Below, piece by piece: positions 12,607-25,884 of a DNA stretch of 64,000 bases. Within the stretch, counting starts at the first letter, position 1, and each line of letters opens with the position of its first letter. The position numbers and the translations under genes are program-made. The stretch covers positions 94,190 to 158,189 of the forward strand of contig QANZ01033928.1 of assembly GCA_003254925.1 (NCBI GenBank), given 5' to 3'. The stretch is from Chamaecrista fasciculata (lineage: Eukaryota; Streptophyta; Magnoliopsida; Fabales; Fabaceae). Below the pieces are notes generated by a model that saw nothing but the letters and a program-made list of their open reading frames with translations, was not told where the DNA came from and did not search any database.

Positions 12607-14662
12607 ATGAGTATGAGTATGACGGAGGAGGAACTTATAGGGAAGGTGGAGGAGTCCACCAAAAACGCCAAGCTTCATCAGTTGGAGACTCTGCGCTCAA
12701 TTCTTGATCACAATGGCGGCGTACGTTATCTTCAGCCCTATCTCCGACACTATAAAGCGCCCGTTGACGCTTCTACTTTCAGACAAGCCGTGCCCTTGTC
12801 TTCTTACCATGACTATGTTGATTATATCAATCAAATGGCAGATTGAACCGACGATCATGATGATCCTCTTCTCTCTGTTGATCCTCTGTTTTGTTTCTTC
12901 TACAGGTACTTTGTTTAACCTCCTTCAGATTCGTCGAAATAATCCTTTTGTTTTTTTGGACTGTTGATTGGAATGGCTATCCGTTTTGGTTACTGGAAAA
13001 ACTGAGGATCCGGGAGATAAAAACTTTGTTAGATCTGTTGGTGTTATTAGTAAATATGATTATTTTCAATTAGAAGCTTTCAATACTATGCTTTCTGGTT
13101 CGTCACCATCCTTATTGAATGTGACTTTTGCTTTTTCAGCTCGGGAACAAGTTCAATGAAGCCAAAACTGATTCCTTACTTTGATTCAAACCTTTCGAAA
13201 GCTGCTTCCTTTATTGCTCACCGATTCAGTGCCGCCAAACTTCATAAGTAAATTAATCAAACCATATTTGATTCATTTACCTGTATCAGGGTTTGAAGGA
13301 TTTATACATTTTTCTAACTATGAAGAGGTTTTTAACCTGCATATAGGTTGTTTCCTCCAAGGCCTACAGTCAACAAGATCATGCCGTTTATCTATGCTGA
13401 TAATATTACCACTACAAAAAGTGGCTTGAAGGTTATGGCGGCTTCTTCTTACCCTTTGCAAAGTGGTAAAGCGACGTCTCAGTTGCTCACTTCGTGTTCT
13501 AGTCCTCTAGAAGTCATTCTTGGATCTAACGTTGAGCATCAAATGTATTGCCACCTTCTTTGTGGCCTCAGGAGCTTTGATGTTATAGATGGAATTACAG
13601 CCCCATATGCCATAGGCTTGATTAGAGCATTTAATCTCCTCGAGTCCAAGTGGGAGCAGCTGTGTGATAATCTTGACTCTGGTTTTTTAAGTGAGGAAAT
13701 TTCTCAAGTATCAATGAGACAAGCTGTATCTAAAATTCTTGATGGACCTCAGCCAGAGTTGTCAAAGAGAATAAGGTTAGCTTGTGAAGGAATTGACTGG
13801 GGTGGAATTGTATCTAAATTATGGCCTAACATACGTTATATTAGGTGTGTTACCACTGGAAGCATGAAGCAGTACTACCCAAAGCTTAAGTACTATGCAG
13901 GAGAGATACCCATTGTAGGAGGAGATTACTTTGCTTCAGAATGCTGTGTAGGCATTAATTTAGACATTTGTAATACTCCCAACTGCTGCCTACTTTGAGT
14001 TTCTTCCATTCAACATGAATCAAGGTAATGATCTTGATGAAAAAACTGAGGACATTAGTAGCGTAGAGGTTGGGAAAATGTATGAAGTTATTGTTACTAC
14101 TTATAGAGGATTCTACCGCTATCATTTGGGTGATATAGTGAAAGTTGTTGGTTTCCATAACTCATCGCCACTTGTGGAATACGTGATGAGAGCACCCAAA
14201 ACTCATTTTGAGATTCTAACTGAAAAAGACTTGATCCTGGCAGTTGAGAATTTTCAAGTAGCTCTTAGAACTGCTATGGGGATAGAGATTGTTGAGTTTG
14301 CAAGTTTCTTGGATATTGAGTTGAGTCCAAAGCAGTTGAAGCTATTTGTGGAAGTTCAGGGGGGATCTATAATTGTGCAGGATAAAGTGAAGGAATCGTT
14401 AGTAACTTTTCAAAGGTGTAGTTCTTGTCTTGAGAGTGGCTTGGGAGCACTATACAAGGTGGAGAGGCACAAGGGTCAACTTCTACCCTTCTTGATCTTC
14501 ATTCTAAAGCCTGGAGCTTTCGATAGGTTATCAGAGTTAGCTATTAAGAATGGGACACCAGCTAGTCAATATAAACCACCTAAAATTATACGAAATCGTG
14601 AAATCGTTGAACTCTTGGAAAGTTTAGCTTTTGGGACAGTACCTTTGGATGGCTATGTATAG
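12607..14662 (+). pseudogene. GH3 acyl-acid amido synthetase, pseudogene
   Basis: GH3 enzymes adenylate auxin, jasmonate or benzoates and join them to amino acids. The exon plan is normal: 12607-12905, 13140-13247, 13347-14662, with clean GT/AG sites. Family blocks are in order: TFRQAVPLSSYHDYVDYINQ, SSGTSSMKPKLIPYF (ATP site), FIYADNITTTKSGLKVMAAS, HHLLCGL-like YCHLLCGLRSF, CVTTGSMKQYYPKLKYYAGE, TTYRGFYRYHLGDIVKVVGF and PPKIIRNREIVELLES. Two lesions break it. A TGA at 12844-12846 replaces a codon after NQMAD. Near 13964-13970 a small deletion, net out of frame, removes the usual residues between INLDI and LPTAAYFEF and causes a stop at 13996. Downstream the reading resumes in another frame to the stop at 14660. 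Which acyl acid the ancestor used cannot be told. Assembly error at either lesion is possible but two in one gene argue for decay. Confidence 0.85.
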
Positions 14663-14991
14663 TGAATATTGACGGGACTACCACCTAATACTCTGTGTAT
14701 GTGTGTGTGTGTAAATGTATGTTTGAATGAGGTAGCTTAACATTCTGTTTGAGGAAAATTTCTAAAGTCTTGCATGAAACTGCTGCAACAAAAACAATGG
14801 TTAAAACTTCCATGTTGGTTCTTCTTTTTTCCCCTAAAGTTGTTTCCCAATTTCCAAATCAAAGAAACCTTCAAAATCATATTTTTTTTTCTTTTTTTTG
14901 AGAATTTAAAATGCAATAAATTTTCCCTACAGGTGTGATATTTTATTTCTTCATCCGTCCCACTCTGTCTCTTTCACCGGATAGCTGCCCT

Positions 14992-17900
14992 TTACTTGTT
15001 GATAGCTGCTTGTAATTGTTCCAGGCTTTTCCCTTTAGTTTCTGGCACCATTACTACTATAAATAATAAAGACAGTGCATTGATTGAAGCAAAAAGGATG
15101 AAGGTACCTGAAAAGTGAAAACCAAGCACACTCGTGAGAATTTCAGATCTTTATAGAATTGTTCAACTGCAGATCTTCCACATTATTAAGCTCCGATGGA
15201 ATATCTTTTTTTAAAAAAAAAGTATAACTTGTACGTACCGTAGGAGGACCATGTCATGAGAAAGTTGAAAGTGTAAGAACATAACCATGCACCAAACCAG
15301 TTCATTAATGTTGCTAAGCTTCCTGCCCGTCCTTTAATGTTAATAGGAAATATCTGCAACAAGAAGGCAAATTAATTTCTAGATGTGATTTATGCTCTCT
15401 CCTTTTTAAGAAATCACTTGCCAACCAAAAATAAAATAGAAAATACTACCTCCGACATCACAACCCAAGGAATTGCTCCCATTCCTACTGAAAATGCTGC
15501 TATGTACATCTGTTATCATAAAAAATCACAATAGTTTAATGTCACATAATGTATGTCTAATGGAGTAACTTGTGTTATTAAAGAAAGGGTAGAAGATATA
15601 TCGAACCAGTATGCCAGTTGCAGCAAGTGCTGGGACAGCCCCAATAAACATATCGTGAACCTGATTCATACAATGATATCTCTTTCCCATAAACATCATG
15701 AAAACATTGAAAGTTGTTTGGTAGGTTCCTCACTCATCAGTTCAGAAAGTACCTTAAAGAAGAATGCTAGTGCAGTAATTAAACAAGCTATGACCAATCC
15801 TGATCCAGAAACCTAAATATGAAACCAAAAAAGTAGGAAAATATTGTAAGTTAGCAATAATTTGAAGGTTAAATGTTATTTGCCAGAACCTACCATTAAC
15901 AAGGGCTTCCTTCCAGCCCTATCAATCAAGACTGCGCCAAGGCCAGTGACCGGAACCTGGAAAACAAAAACTAGGATGACTTTGTTCACACTCCACAGGA
16001 AATATAATTATTGAAAGAATAGTCCTGGAATAAGTGGAAGTAAGTGAGAATTAAAAACCTGAAGAACAGCATATACTATAGACCCAATTCTGGAAGGAAA
16101 TCCTGCCAGACAATTACATAATTGGAAGATGAAAAAACAAAATCAGAATTTGAGTATTTCTTGTTGTGCAATATCTAACATGGGTTTATTGCAAAGGATG
16201 ACTACTAGGAACTCAGGATAATTTTATACCAAAAAAAAATGCTGTCAGAGAGACAGGTAAACAGGAGGGTGAAGATACACTGAAGTTCATATAATCATAA
16301 AGTTGATGAAGGTCATTTTTATTCAACCATAACACTGCCATATCATCTCAATTTTAAAAATTTTGCAGTCTTAATAAAATACAACATTTTAATAGAACTT
16401 AAACAACTTCATGATTTTATAAACTTCATCTGATACTCTCCCTAAATAGGAAGCAAAAAATATAATTGTAGCAGATATTAGATACCTGCATCTTCAAAGA
16501 TACTGCTGAGATAAAAGCAAACTCCATTGATTCCCCCAAATTGTTGGCAGACCATTAGCCCAATTCCTATCTGGTCATTAGTTTCAAAATAGTTATTTGC
16601 TGATGACTTCATAAGAAAGTGAAGTGATATTACAAAACAAGTGTATCATAATGAAAAAGATAGATTGAGGAGATGCATAATTACAGTGAACGAGCGCAAG
16701 TATCTTTTCTGAAACAATTCCAGCAGCTTGGGTTTTGGGAGTTCATCAAGAGTTTTTATGTATTCCTGTGAAGATAGGGCATAATCTTTGACATTGTGAG
16801 TATGGGGGAAAAAAAAAAGATGCAGTCATAAAATCTCATCTTAGACTTTAGGAACCTGAATTTCTTTTGCCTCATGAGATATATCATCATCTTTGCCTCG
16901 AAGTTTTTGCAATGCAGCCACAAAATCGTTCTCTCGTCCTTTCTTTGCCTGCACTTAACATTTGGCATGGTTCTATGTCATGCATCTAATTGGTACATGT
17001 GTCAGTCTTTGAATTTCATGAATTATTAAATGTAAAGCGCCCCCTTTATTACCAGCCATCTGGGAGACTCTGGAATGAAGAAGAGACCAAAAAGCAGCAG
17101 AGCACAAGGAATGAGGCCTGCAATCACTTCCCTAAGTGAGTCCCCTAGCTAATTATCATTTAGCTGGAATTCTAGTTCTGTAAATTTATCTTCTTTCATA
17201 TGTTCTTTTTGAAAACGAATATAAAAATGGGAGGATTCTTACCAACTAATGCCAGAGCTTTCCATGAAATTACTGTTCCAATAATAAATGAAACAGACAC
17301 TGCTGTACAGATCATGAACTGCAGCAGCAACAAAAGGGACACAAAGTTAGAGCCCATTACTTCCTCCGTTTGGTACTTTAGAATTTAGATATTTAATTAT
17401 GGTGATTCAGAAAGTGACTATGGATGTTCCCATTCTTCTAAATTACCTGATTTAGGGTAGTCAATCTTCCTCGGAGATCCTTTGGTGCAATTTCCGCTAT
17501 GAATACAGGTACCTTATTGTTATCAAAGATCAAGTTAAAAGGTTTTATGAATTGAGGTTTCTTAGTGAAATGAGATCAATTTTCCAAATTGTTTTATTTA
17601 AAATAGTCAAAATATACCACGTAGGAAAACACTCCCATTCCATATCCTGTTGCCAGCCTCCCAATGTCCAATGACCATGGCTCCTATTGGGTCATAAAAG
17701 AGAGAAAGATGGTATTATGCTATAAATTGGAGAACTATACTATATTCTTAGGTGAAAATACACAAGAGTATTGAACTATTATCATAATTAAGGACCTTAG
17801 AGAAGTAAATAGCAAGCCACCCTGCAACGCAAAAAGCACCTGACATTCTCATTGCCTGCAAGAATCCCACATTTGATAAATTCCACATATAAATGTAATT

Positions 17901-18668
17901 ACAGTTCGAGGTAACTAACTGTAAAAGTGGTCACAACAGTTTCTGTACAGTACTTACCCCTTTACGTCCAATAAAATCAGCAATGGGCCCACTAGTAATT
18001 GCGCCTATCATCGCCCCAAAAGTCAAGAGGGACCCAAACAATGAATACTACCAAGAGCCAATAATTAAAACTTATCAGAACTGGAATTCCAGGCACCCAA
18101 AAGAAGGTGATGAACAAGTAACTATGGGGGATGAACTAAAGACTATAGCTTTGCCTCCATGAAGCTTAATTATTCAAAGTGTCTTTGTTTACCACTCACA
18201 AACCATGCATTTTCACTTTTCACATATATATATGTACGTACCATCCTCAACTGTTTGAGGAGAGGTTTTTTGTTACCTCAGATAAAGTGAGATTGAGATC
18301 CTTCATGAGATCATCTTGAATAGGAGATGAGTAACCAGCCTGGAAATAAAATCACACATCACAATGTAAATTATACAATTACAGACCAAACATCTGAATA
18401 AATGCTAAAGTTGTGTTTTGGATTAATTCCTAAGTACTTGATAAGAGGGCTCAATTATTGAGGGGCAAGAAGTAATTAATTAAGGACTTACACAAGTTCC
18501 AAATTCATAGGAGCCACAGACAGCGACAAATGTAGTCAAGTACACCATCCATGGATGACCCTTACGAGCATGCTCACTCTCACTAGTCTCATGCCCATCT
18601 TCATCACTCACCACCACAATCTTCTGTTCCCTTACCAGTGGCTCTGTGATTTCATATCTGATCCCCAT
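14992..18668 (-). CDS. ERD6-like sugar transporter (major facilitator superfamily)
   Basis: Complete 18-exon gene of 477 residues. Exons from the 5' end: 18668-18492, 18339-18277, 18047-17958, 17855-17796, 17683-17618, 17512-17447, 17318-17243, 17117-17053, 16948-16856, 16765-16685, 16570-16486, 16102-16059, 15956-15894, 15812-15753, 15660-15607, 15509-15450, 15353-15239, 15107-14992. Every junction has GT/AG and keeps phase. Sugar-porter signatures: IGRKG after the second helix group, PESPRWL (215-221), QQFGGIN (288-294), LIDRAGRK, and PETKGKSLE (from 461). Family members carry monosaccharides with protons, mostly at the vacuole membrane; substrate and direction here are not shown by sequence. 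The N-terminus has an acidic TEPLV patch as in tonoplast members. It converges with the GH3 pseudogene, 329 bp away. Confidence 0.92.
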
Positions 18669-20595
18669 CTCACCTTAGCTTCTCTGTATTCTATGTAGTA
18701 TGTACTATCTACTTGCTTGACCCCTCTATATGATGGTATACATATAATGATATAAATAAAGAGCTAACAGCAGAAGAAAGTAACAAGATGAACTCAAATG
18801 GAATAAGCTGGCTGTCATGGAAAAATATTATAGGGAATTATTTTCCTTCACACAACTTGCCAGCAATATCCCTTTTCAGTTTTCATATATATTTTTCACA
18901 GTGTGTATATTACTGTCTACTGACATAGACAACCTGTCATATATATATAATTGATAATTCACTGGTAGTGTATTTGTTAGATGTAATGTAACATCTGGTA
19001 ACGCCATATATTGAAATCTAAGATAACATCCTATTATAAAATCATAACAAAATGGTATAACCTAACAACAACATGATTTCCAATGACAAGGTTGGAAAGG
19101 AGATTTTTTTAATACAAGTTCCAATTTTATTCTTTTTTTTAATATAATTTAATTATACGTCTAGTCTTTGTTTATGTTAATTCTATATTATTTATTTATA
19201 TAATTTATAATTTGTGGATGATATTTTATTTAGAAAATTTTTATATTAAAATTATTCTTTGTTATATTATTATAATTTAATTATTTATCACTATTATAAA
19301 ATAATATTTTTTTAATATAATATAGAGATATAAATGAATATATTTTTTAAAAAAAAAATTACATATTCATTTTGAAAATATCTAAATTTGTTTTTAATAT
19401 GTAAATAGGGATAAATACAAAAGTTTAGAAAATATATGATGTTATTGAATAAAAAATATCAAACATACACATATTACATCTATGATATATATATATATCT
19501 ATTATTCTTTGTTAGTATTATATATATCTATTATTGTCATACCCTATGTTATACTACTAATATCTAATATTACACTATCTATCTAATATCACATTGTGCT
19601 AAACCCACCTTTAATCTTTTAATTAAGTCGTATTGATTTGAACACCACCTTTAGAGAGCATTCTATATATGATAAGGTATTTAAAGGGAAAAAAACTTAA
19701 ATTTGACCGGTGAGCTGGAATCGATGAATCATCCGGTCTGATCCGGAACGTTTGGAACCAGATTCATTGAACCAGTTAATAATGAGAAGGGAGCGATTTT
19801 TGTGAATGCTTGAACCGGAACGGTCTGCAGAAAACCGCGGACTTAAACATAAACAATCAAACATGCCACGTCACGTGCAGTAAAAGTTTCATATGCAATA
19901 CGACGAATGCAGCAGCCAAATCTGCGGTGACAATAATTCCTTTCCTATCTTCCTTTGCAATATAATGTAGCCTAAAATATTTCATTAGATATGTCATTTA
20001 AGATATAAAAATATGTCTTAGTCTTAAATCTTTACCAAAAAACAAATAAAGCCAATATGTATTTATATATTTATAAATAACATTAAATTTTATAAATTTA
20101 TTTTCTAAATATTTACAACATTACTTTGATTTGACTGACAATACAGGTACCTAAACAAAAATATCCAGTTTTAAAAAATATATTGCTTTCAATCAACAAA
20201 GGTGGACATGATCGCAGAGTTTGGGTGGAATACGAAGTAGCACTTGTCCTTTTCCTTGGCAGCCCATATAGGAAATTTTGTCTTTTCACTTTCTTGTAAA
20301 AACGAAAGCGTGAAACATCAATCTAAAGAAAATGGAATATATACTAATTAATTATATCACACTATATTATTTGCTTTCCAGTCAGATGGGTTTTATTTTT
20401 TTTTTTCTTGGGCCTGACTCCAGTCAGATGGGTTGTTTGTGTGAACTATGAAAGATGTAAAAATTGTGCGAATAGTAATGGAGGTAAAAATGGGAATATG
20501 TATTATGTGTAATTCCGTCTTAAAAATTGAAACTCAAGCATCGAGGGTTAAAATCCCGATATTAGCAGTTTCGTTATCGATGTTATACAATTCTA
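18669..20595. other. Sugar-transporter promoter side and AT-rich intergenic DNA
   Basis: Upstream of the ERD6-like ATG. The section 19080-19620 is extremely A/T-rich with no coding sense. 19690-19850 has a cluster of CCGGT/ACCGG strings that may be a decayed repeat. No gene is seen. Confidence 0.4.
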
Positions 20596-20875
20596 CTTCC
20601 GTTTCTATATATATATATATATACACGACGTTTAAGGTAAATGCACACAGATTAAGAAAATGATTAGTTCACAAAAAATGAAGAGAAAAATGAGATAAAA
20701 AGACTAAGCTATCCCTATTAAATTACTTGAAAAATGTTTATTCATTTATGACTCTATTATATATAATAAAGATAAAATAGAAAAATAATTAATGTTCTAT
20801 TGAATTTGTAAAATATCAGATATTTTGGAACAAAAAAAGTTTTCCAAAACATCAGATATATAGAACCGGAGAGAG
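20596..20875. mobile_element. Stowaway/mariner-like MITE
   Basis: Left end CTTCCGTTTCTATATATATA and right end, read in complement, CTCTCTCCGGTTCTATATAT. These resemble the CTCCCTCCGTT terminal repeat of Stowaway (Tc1/mariner) elements. A TA dinucleotide abuts both sides. The interior is AT-rich and non-coding. Ends are placed by eye to within a few bases. Confidence 0.6.
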
Positions 20876-21499
20876 TACAACTGTATAGAATGATCAATAG
20901 TTGAGAATCTAAGTTAAGATAAAACTTTAATTCTCACGTCTTTAATGTCTAAAGAAATGTGTACCTTCATTCACGTCTCTAAACTTTTGAACAGATTTTT
21001 TTTTTCCTTTCTCCTTCTTTCTTTTTTGTTCTTTGATGGTTGAAAATACCCTCATCACCTCATCCACTTATTTTAAATGTGGGGTTCACATTATGAAAGG
21101 AGAGGGAAGGGTATTAAAAATCCTATTAGGCTTTATTTTTTTTAAGCCCAATAATCATCACATTAGGCTTCCCTTTTAATTAGACCTGATCCATTAGTCA
21201 CATGGGCCACATTGTTGAGAATTAATAATATTAATAATATTATATTATTATTAGAAGCATGAATCTGTTGCATCAGATTTGAATTTCAGAGATTTAGTTT
21301 GTTTTTGAATTTGTCATATATATGAGTTAACTAGTGGGTACATGATTTTAGGAATAACTAGTTACTTTATTTTATTTATCTTTTATTTAATTATGTGTAT
21401 TTCCTCTATAAAAGGAATCTGATTTGTACCTATCATTATGAAACTATGAATTAAGAAAAGTTCTGGAGAACATTAATTATTTTTTTACCATTCTATCAT

Positions 21500-21680
21500 T
21501 ATTATATATAGTAGAGTCATAAATGAATAAACATTTCTCAAGTAATTTAATAGGGATAGTTTAGTCTTTTTATCTCATTTTTCTCGTCATTTTAGGTGAA
21601 CTAATCATTTCCTTAATCTGTGTGCATTTACCTTAAACATCATATATATATATATATATATATAGAACCGGGGAGAGAGT
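21500..21680. mobile_element. Inverted partial copy of the Stowaway-like element
   Basis: 21500-21640 is the reverse complement of about 20625-20776, matching over roughly 140 bp, and ends in TATATAGAACCGGGGAGAGA next to TA, like the element at 20596-20875. Only one end is recognisable. The two copies face each other across about 720 bp of DNA. Confidence 0.6.
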
Positions 21681-24600
21681 ACCATTTAATTAAAAAAGAT
21701 CAGATGGATCGAGGACTAAATTTCTTAAACTTTGTTCTGATGAGTGGGGCAATAAATAAATAACTTTCCGGTATCTAAAAAAATTACATGGAGCTAAAGT
21801 TATATTAAGAAATAAGAATCCAGTTTATTTGTTATTAAATTATGTTAATATTTTTATATAATCCATAAAAATATCTTATATGAATTTTAAAATAAAAATA
21901 GAGATTTTTCAACAAGTTGCTCAATCACGCACATGACATATGCAAAAAATTGAGTTTTCAATTTTGTGTTCATTGTTGTATGAGTTTTGTCGTTTGCAAT
22001 TGTATTGAGGTGACATTATATATTGAGAAGTGTTCAAGATGCTTTCAAATTCGATTTCTCTATGATTGTGTCTCAAAAATTATAAAAAACAACGAAATTG
22101 TTATGAATTTGAAAATACAGCCATGATATTTATCTGTGTTCTGGTAACTTTTAAAACATATTTTGTTTCTATCTGACGACCCAAATGTGAATTTCTTGTT
22201 GGGGCATAAAGCATTTAATTCATGATTATCATAAGAATGCATTATTGGTGTTCATAGATCAATGTGATAACTGATAAGGAATCCCAAGTTGATATAAGTT
22301 GAAATGTATAGGGCATTTATTATAATGATATGAACACTCACGTGAATGTTTGTTTTGTTGTAAATTACTACTTTAGTCGTTGAAAAATTATTGCGTTAAC
22401 AATTTGATCTTTACAAAATTAAAATATATAATTTAATTTTTTTAAATAAAAAATTATATATTTTTTAATCCCAGAAAAATTAAAATGATATATTTTTTAA
22501 TCATTAAAAAAGACTAATAAATATATTATTTTGAAATTTTTAAAGATTGATATGAGAATTTCAATCTTTCAAGGATTAATTCGTAACTTTTATAATTTTT
22601 TGATTGATCAAATTATTAATTTACCTTTTGTTTTATTTGGATTTGAGCATTTATCTTCTACATATCCCATCGGAAGCTAGAAAAATACTATTACACGCTT
22701 GTTTTTGGTACATGCGCTGTTGGTGAAAATAAGTATGATTGAAAATTTGCATTGACGATATGTCACTGGGGCCAACACAGATATTTTTAAAGTAAAACTT
22801 AAATAAAGTCTTTTATGCATTTATTATAAAGTTTATGACAATTTTAAATTAAATACTAACGGGTTATGATTTTTTTAAAATTAAATACTAATAAAATACA
22901 GCGTTTAACATGTAATAACCATTTAAGTAATGGCTTACTTGGAATTGTGGTATTTAAAAATTTTTAAATTCCATAGATCCGTAAAATAGTATCTAATATT
23001 TTCCAATTTTTCATCGATAAGGACAAAGAGTCAAAGACAATTGGTATGGACTTTTGTTTTCTTTTTTTCTTTTTGGCCTGAATGGACTTTTGTTTTCTTT
23101 GTCATAGTATAATCCTGAGTTCCTGACATCGTAGTTGAAGATCCAAAACGAAAAGTTTAAAAAATGAAAATGAATTTATCTTGAATTAATGAGAGAGTAT
23201 GAGACAAAGATAACAACGATTGACCATAAAGATTCTCCAAATAACTATGAATTGCAATTTGCAAATGTACATTCAGGCTTAGAGTGGGCCTTTTTTTCAG
23301 GTCCAATTTTGTGCCCACTGTCTAGAAGAAGAGAGATGAATGAAACCCCAATCTGACCCAAAAAAACCCAACATTCATTGACAAAAAAAAAACTAAGAAA
23401 AAGAAACCCACCATCCATTTTTGTTGATGTAATGCTTAACGTGTTGTGCTTTTTCTTTTTCCATTTTTTGGTCAATGTCTTTTGCATATTTATCTTACGT
23501 AACTCTTATTGTTTTTTTGACTAATCTTTGAACGATAAGTCATAAGGCTAGGCCAATATCGAGCGGATTCATTAAAGTATATGAATAAACTCATTTGTAC
23601 TGTCCATTAAAATGATCAAGTATAAGATCATTCCAATAGACGACCTAAATGAATTAATTCACATAATTCACAGAATTCATATTGTAATAGATCTATTTCC
23701 TCTGTTGTTAGATATGACTGACGAAACAGAGCTATATCAGTATATTACCCCAACCAAGCGTGATCAAAATATTCAATAGAAACCAGGACTGACTAACCCA
23801 AGAGCATGTTCCATTTTGCTTGAAATTTGAAAGAGACGTTCATGCCCACTTATTATACTATGCCTAAGTGAATATTCATGCTTATTCATGCATGTTTCTA
23901 TTTTACATGACATACTACCATTTTGATTTTGAACCATAGTCCACTCTTAATCCTTCACACTTCGCACTTCACACTCTGTTACTGTTGGCATTAAGTTCTG
24001 AAAATAAATAAATTTTTGTCTGTCTCTTTTGCCTTCACAATCACAACTCGTGGAATATAATACTATCCATTCTTTGGATTTACACTCATGATTCCAACCC
24101 TAAACTTCCGTCATCCTTAGAATTACACGAAATGCCGTCACTTCCAAATCTATATGCTTGAAAGCCTCAACTACTGAGTACTGACTGATAGCTAGATATC
24201 ATTGTTTTATTACAGTGCTTAGTAAACATATTTATAATTACATATCCCAGCAAAATTGAGAGAAAAGAATTAAATGATAATTAGTTCAAAAGCTTATTTC
24301 AATTAGTCAAATACTACCAGCAATCTGAAACCCACCAGGTTGATGCAAATTGCCAGAAGTTTACAATGCAAGTGTGCTGTACTGTGCATCCCACTATTCA
24401 GAGCGACTAATTTCTTACAAAAAGGTTAGAGAATATTATATTACCTTAATTTAACCCAACGTGTACAAATAAAACAAAATAAATTTGACAATGTATACCA
24501 ATTTTGTTATTTTTAATCGTTTGATTAATAATTAATCCTAACTTACGCTAGTAGTTCCATTAAAAATTGTATTTAAAAACAGCCAACGAATACTTCTAAC

Positions 24601-25527
24601 CAAAATTTATTCTTATTATTAAACTTTTTTTTATTTGAAAAATGATTTTTTGGTCTTAATTTTGAAATTGATAAATAAACATAGGTCAAATTATAATTTT
24701 GGCACCATATGTTCTGGGTGAAGTTCAATTCATCTATTTTATCTTTTACTAGATGTAAAGTAAGTCATACATATTTCTATAATTTGTTATATATGATATT
24801 GACAATTGAATGTAATTATATCTATCTTGTTTTAAGTTTAAATGTGACGAGCACAAAGCTACGTGTTGTTTTTAACAAGTCATTCTTCTTCCTAATTAAA
24901 ATCATCAACACCCAAGGTCAAATCATATCTCAAAAGTGGGACATTTGTTTTATAGTCAAACGAGCGAAATCAGTCATGCATTTCTCATTTAAGTCTAAAT
25001 GCAACAAGTTTGAAGCTATCGGTTACTCTTGGCAAGTTATTTTTCATACCCAGTGAGATTGTCAACAAATAAGGTCAAATCGAGTTTGTGACTAATTTCC
25101 CTAATTTTTCACTTTTAAATCTCAAACCTACTTTCAATCCCTATTTGACCTAATTTGTTGATACTCCCAGCCAATTGAACAAGAAAAAAAATTTATCAAA
25201 ATAACACATAACTCTGAACTTATCGTATTCAAATTTGATACGAAAGAGATATAAATAACTTTGCTCGTTTGACTCAGGCAAAAAAAAAAATGATTGTTTG
25301 CCTATAAAATGAGCGGCTCACTTTCGTTGTTCGATTTGACCTTATTTATTGATGACTTCAATTAAACAGAGAAAATGACTCCTTAAAACACCACATAACT
25401 TAAAATTCGTTGTATTCAAACTTAAAATGAAATAAAAATAATATTCAGTGGATATGATAAAAAATTTAAAAATTATAAAAAAAAAATATATAACCAATTT
25501 TATAAAAAAAAAGTCAAATGAATGTCA
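21681..25527. other. Long AT-rich intergenic stretch
   Basis: No gene found in about 3.8 kb. 22350-22620 has repeated strings like AAAATTAAAATATATAATTT and their complements, possibly a decayed relative of the element at 57804-58102. 24700-25430 contains paired phrases such as CAAGGTCAAATC with AAATGTGACGAGCACAAAGC and complements, again decayed repeats. Open frames here show no family pattern. Confidence 0.4.
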
Positions 25528-25740
25528 ACAAAGGTTGACTCAGTTGATAAAGAGTTTGGCTCATAACCCACAAGATCGTGAGTTCGATTCTGCTGCCAAT
25601 GTAAGAGTTTTATTGGTAAGCGATATATAAATATCTCTGTAAGCGTTTATAAAATCTGAAAACGTACCTAATATTGATGAGTATGAGGACTCAACTCACC
25701 AAAACTTTTATATAACTAAAAAAAAAAGTAAAATAAATAA
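25528..25740 (+). mobile_element. tRNA-derived SINE-like repeat
   Basis: It begins with a tRNA-like promoter pair: an A-box-like GTTGACTCAGTTGATAAAGA at about 25533 and a B-box-like GAGTTCGATTCTG at about 25579. A non-tRNA body follows and it ends in an A-rich tail (ACTAAAAAAAAAAG, near 25718). This is the plan of a plant SINE, transcribed by RNA polymerase III. The tRNA part does not fold as a full tRNA, so it is not a tRNA gene. Confidence 0.55.
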
Positions 25741-25884
25741 AGGGCTCGTTAAAATTCATCCCAATCATATAGAACCCGAAATACAATTTGGCGTAAAAAA
25801 TATCATATCATATAATAATTATATATGAAAAAAACTCCAATCGTATCCAATTAGTTCATTGGTCAACACAGCGTAAAGCCGTAA

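Noticed and set aside
24709-25056. 115-codon plus-strand frame
   Set aside because: AT-rich, Ile/Lys/Phe/Asn-rich composition as expected of chance open frames; it overlaps decayed repeats.
25533-25600. Possible tRNA gene
   Set aside because: A- and B-box-like strings are present but acceptor and anticodon stems do not pair; fits a SINE head.
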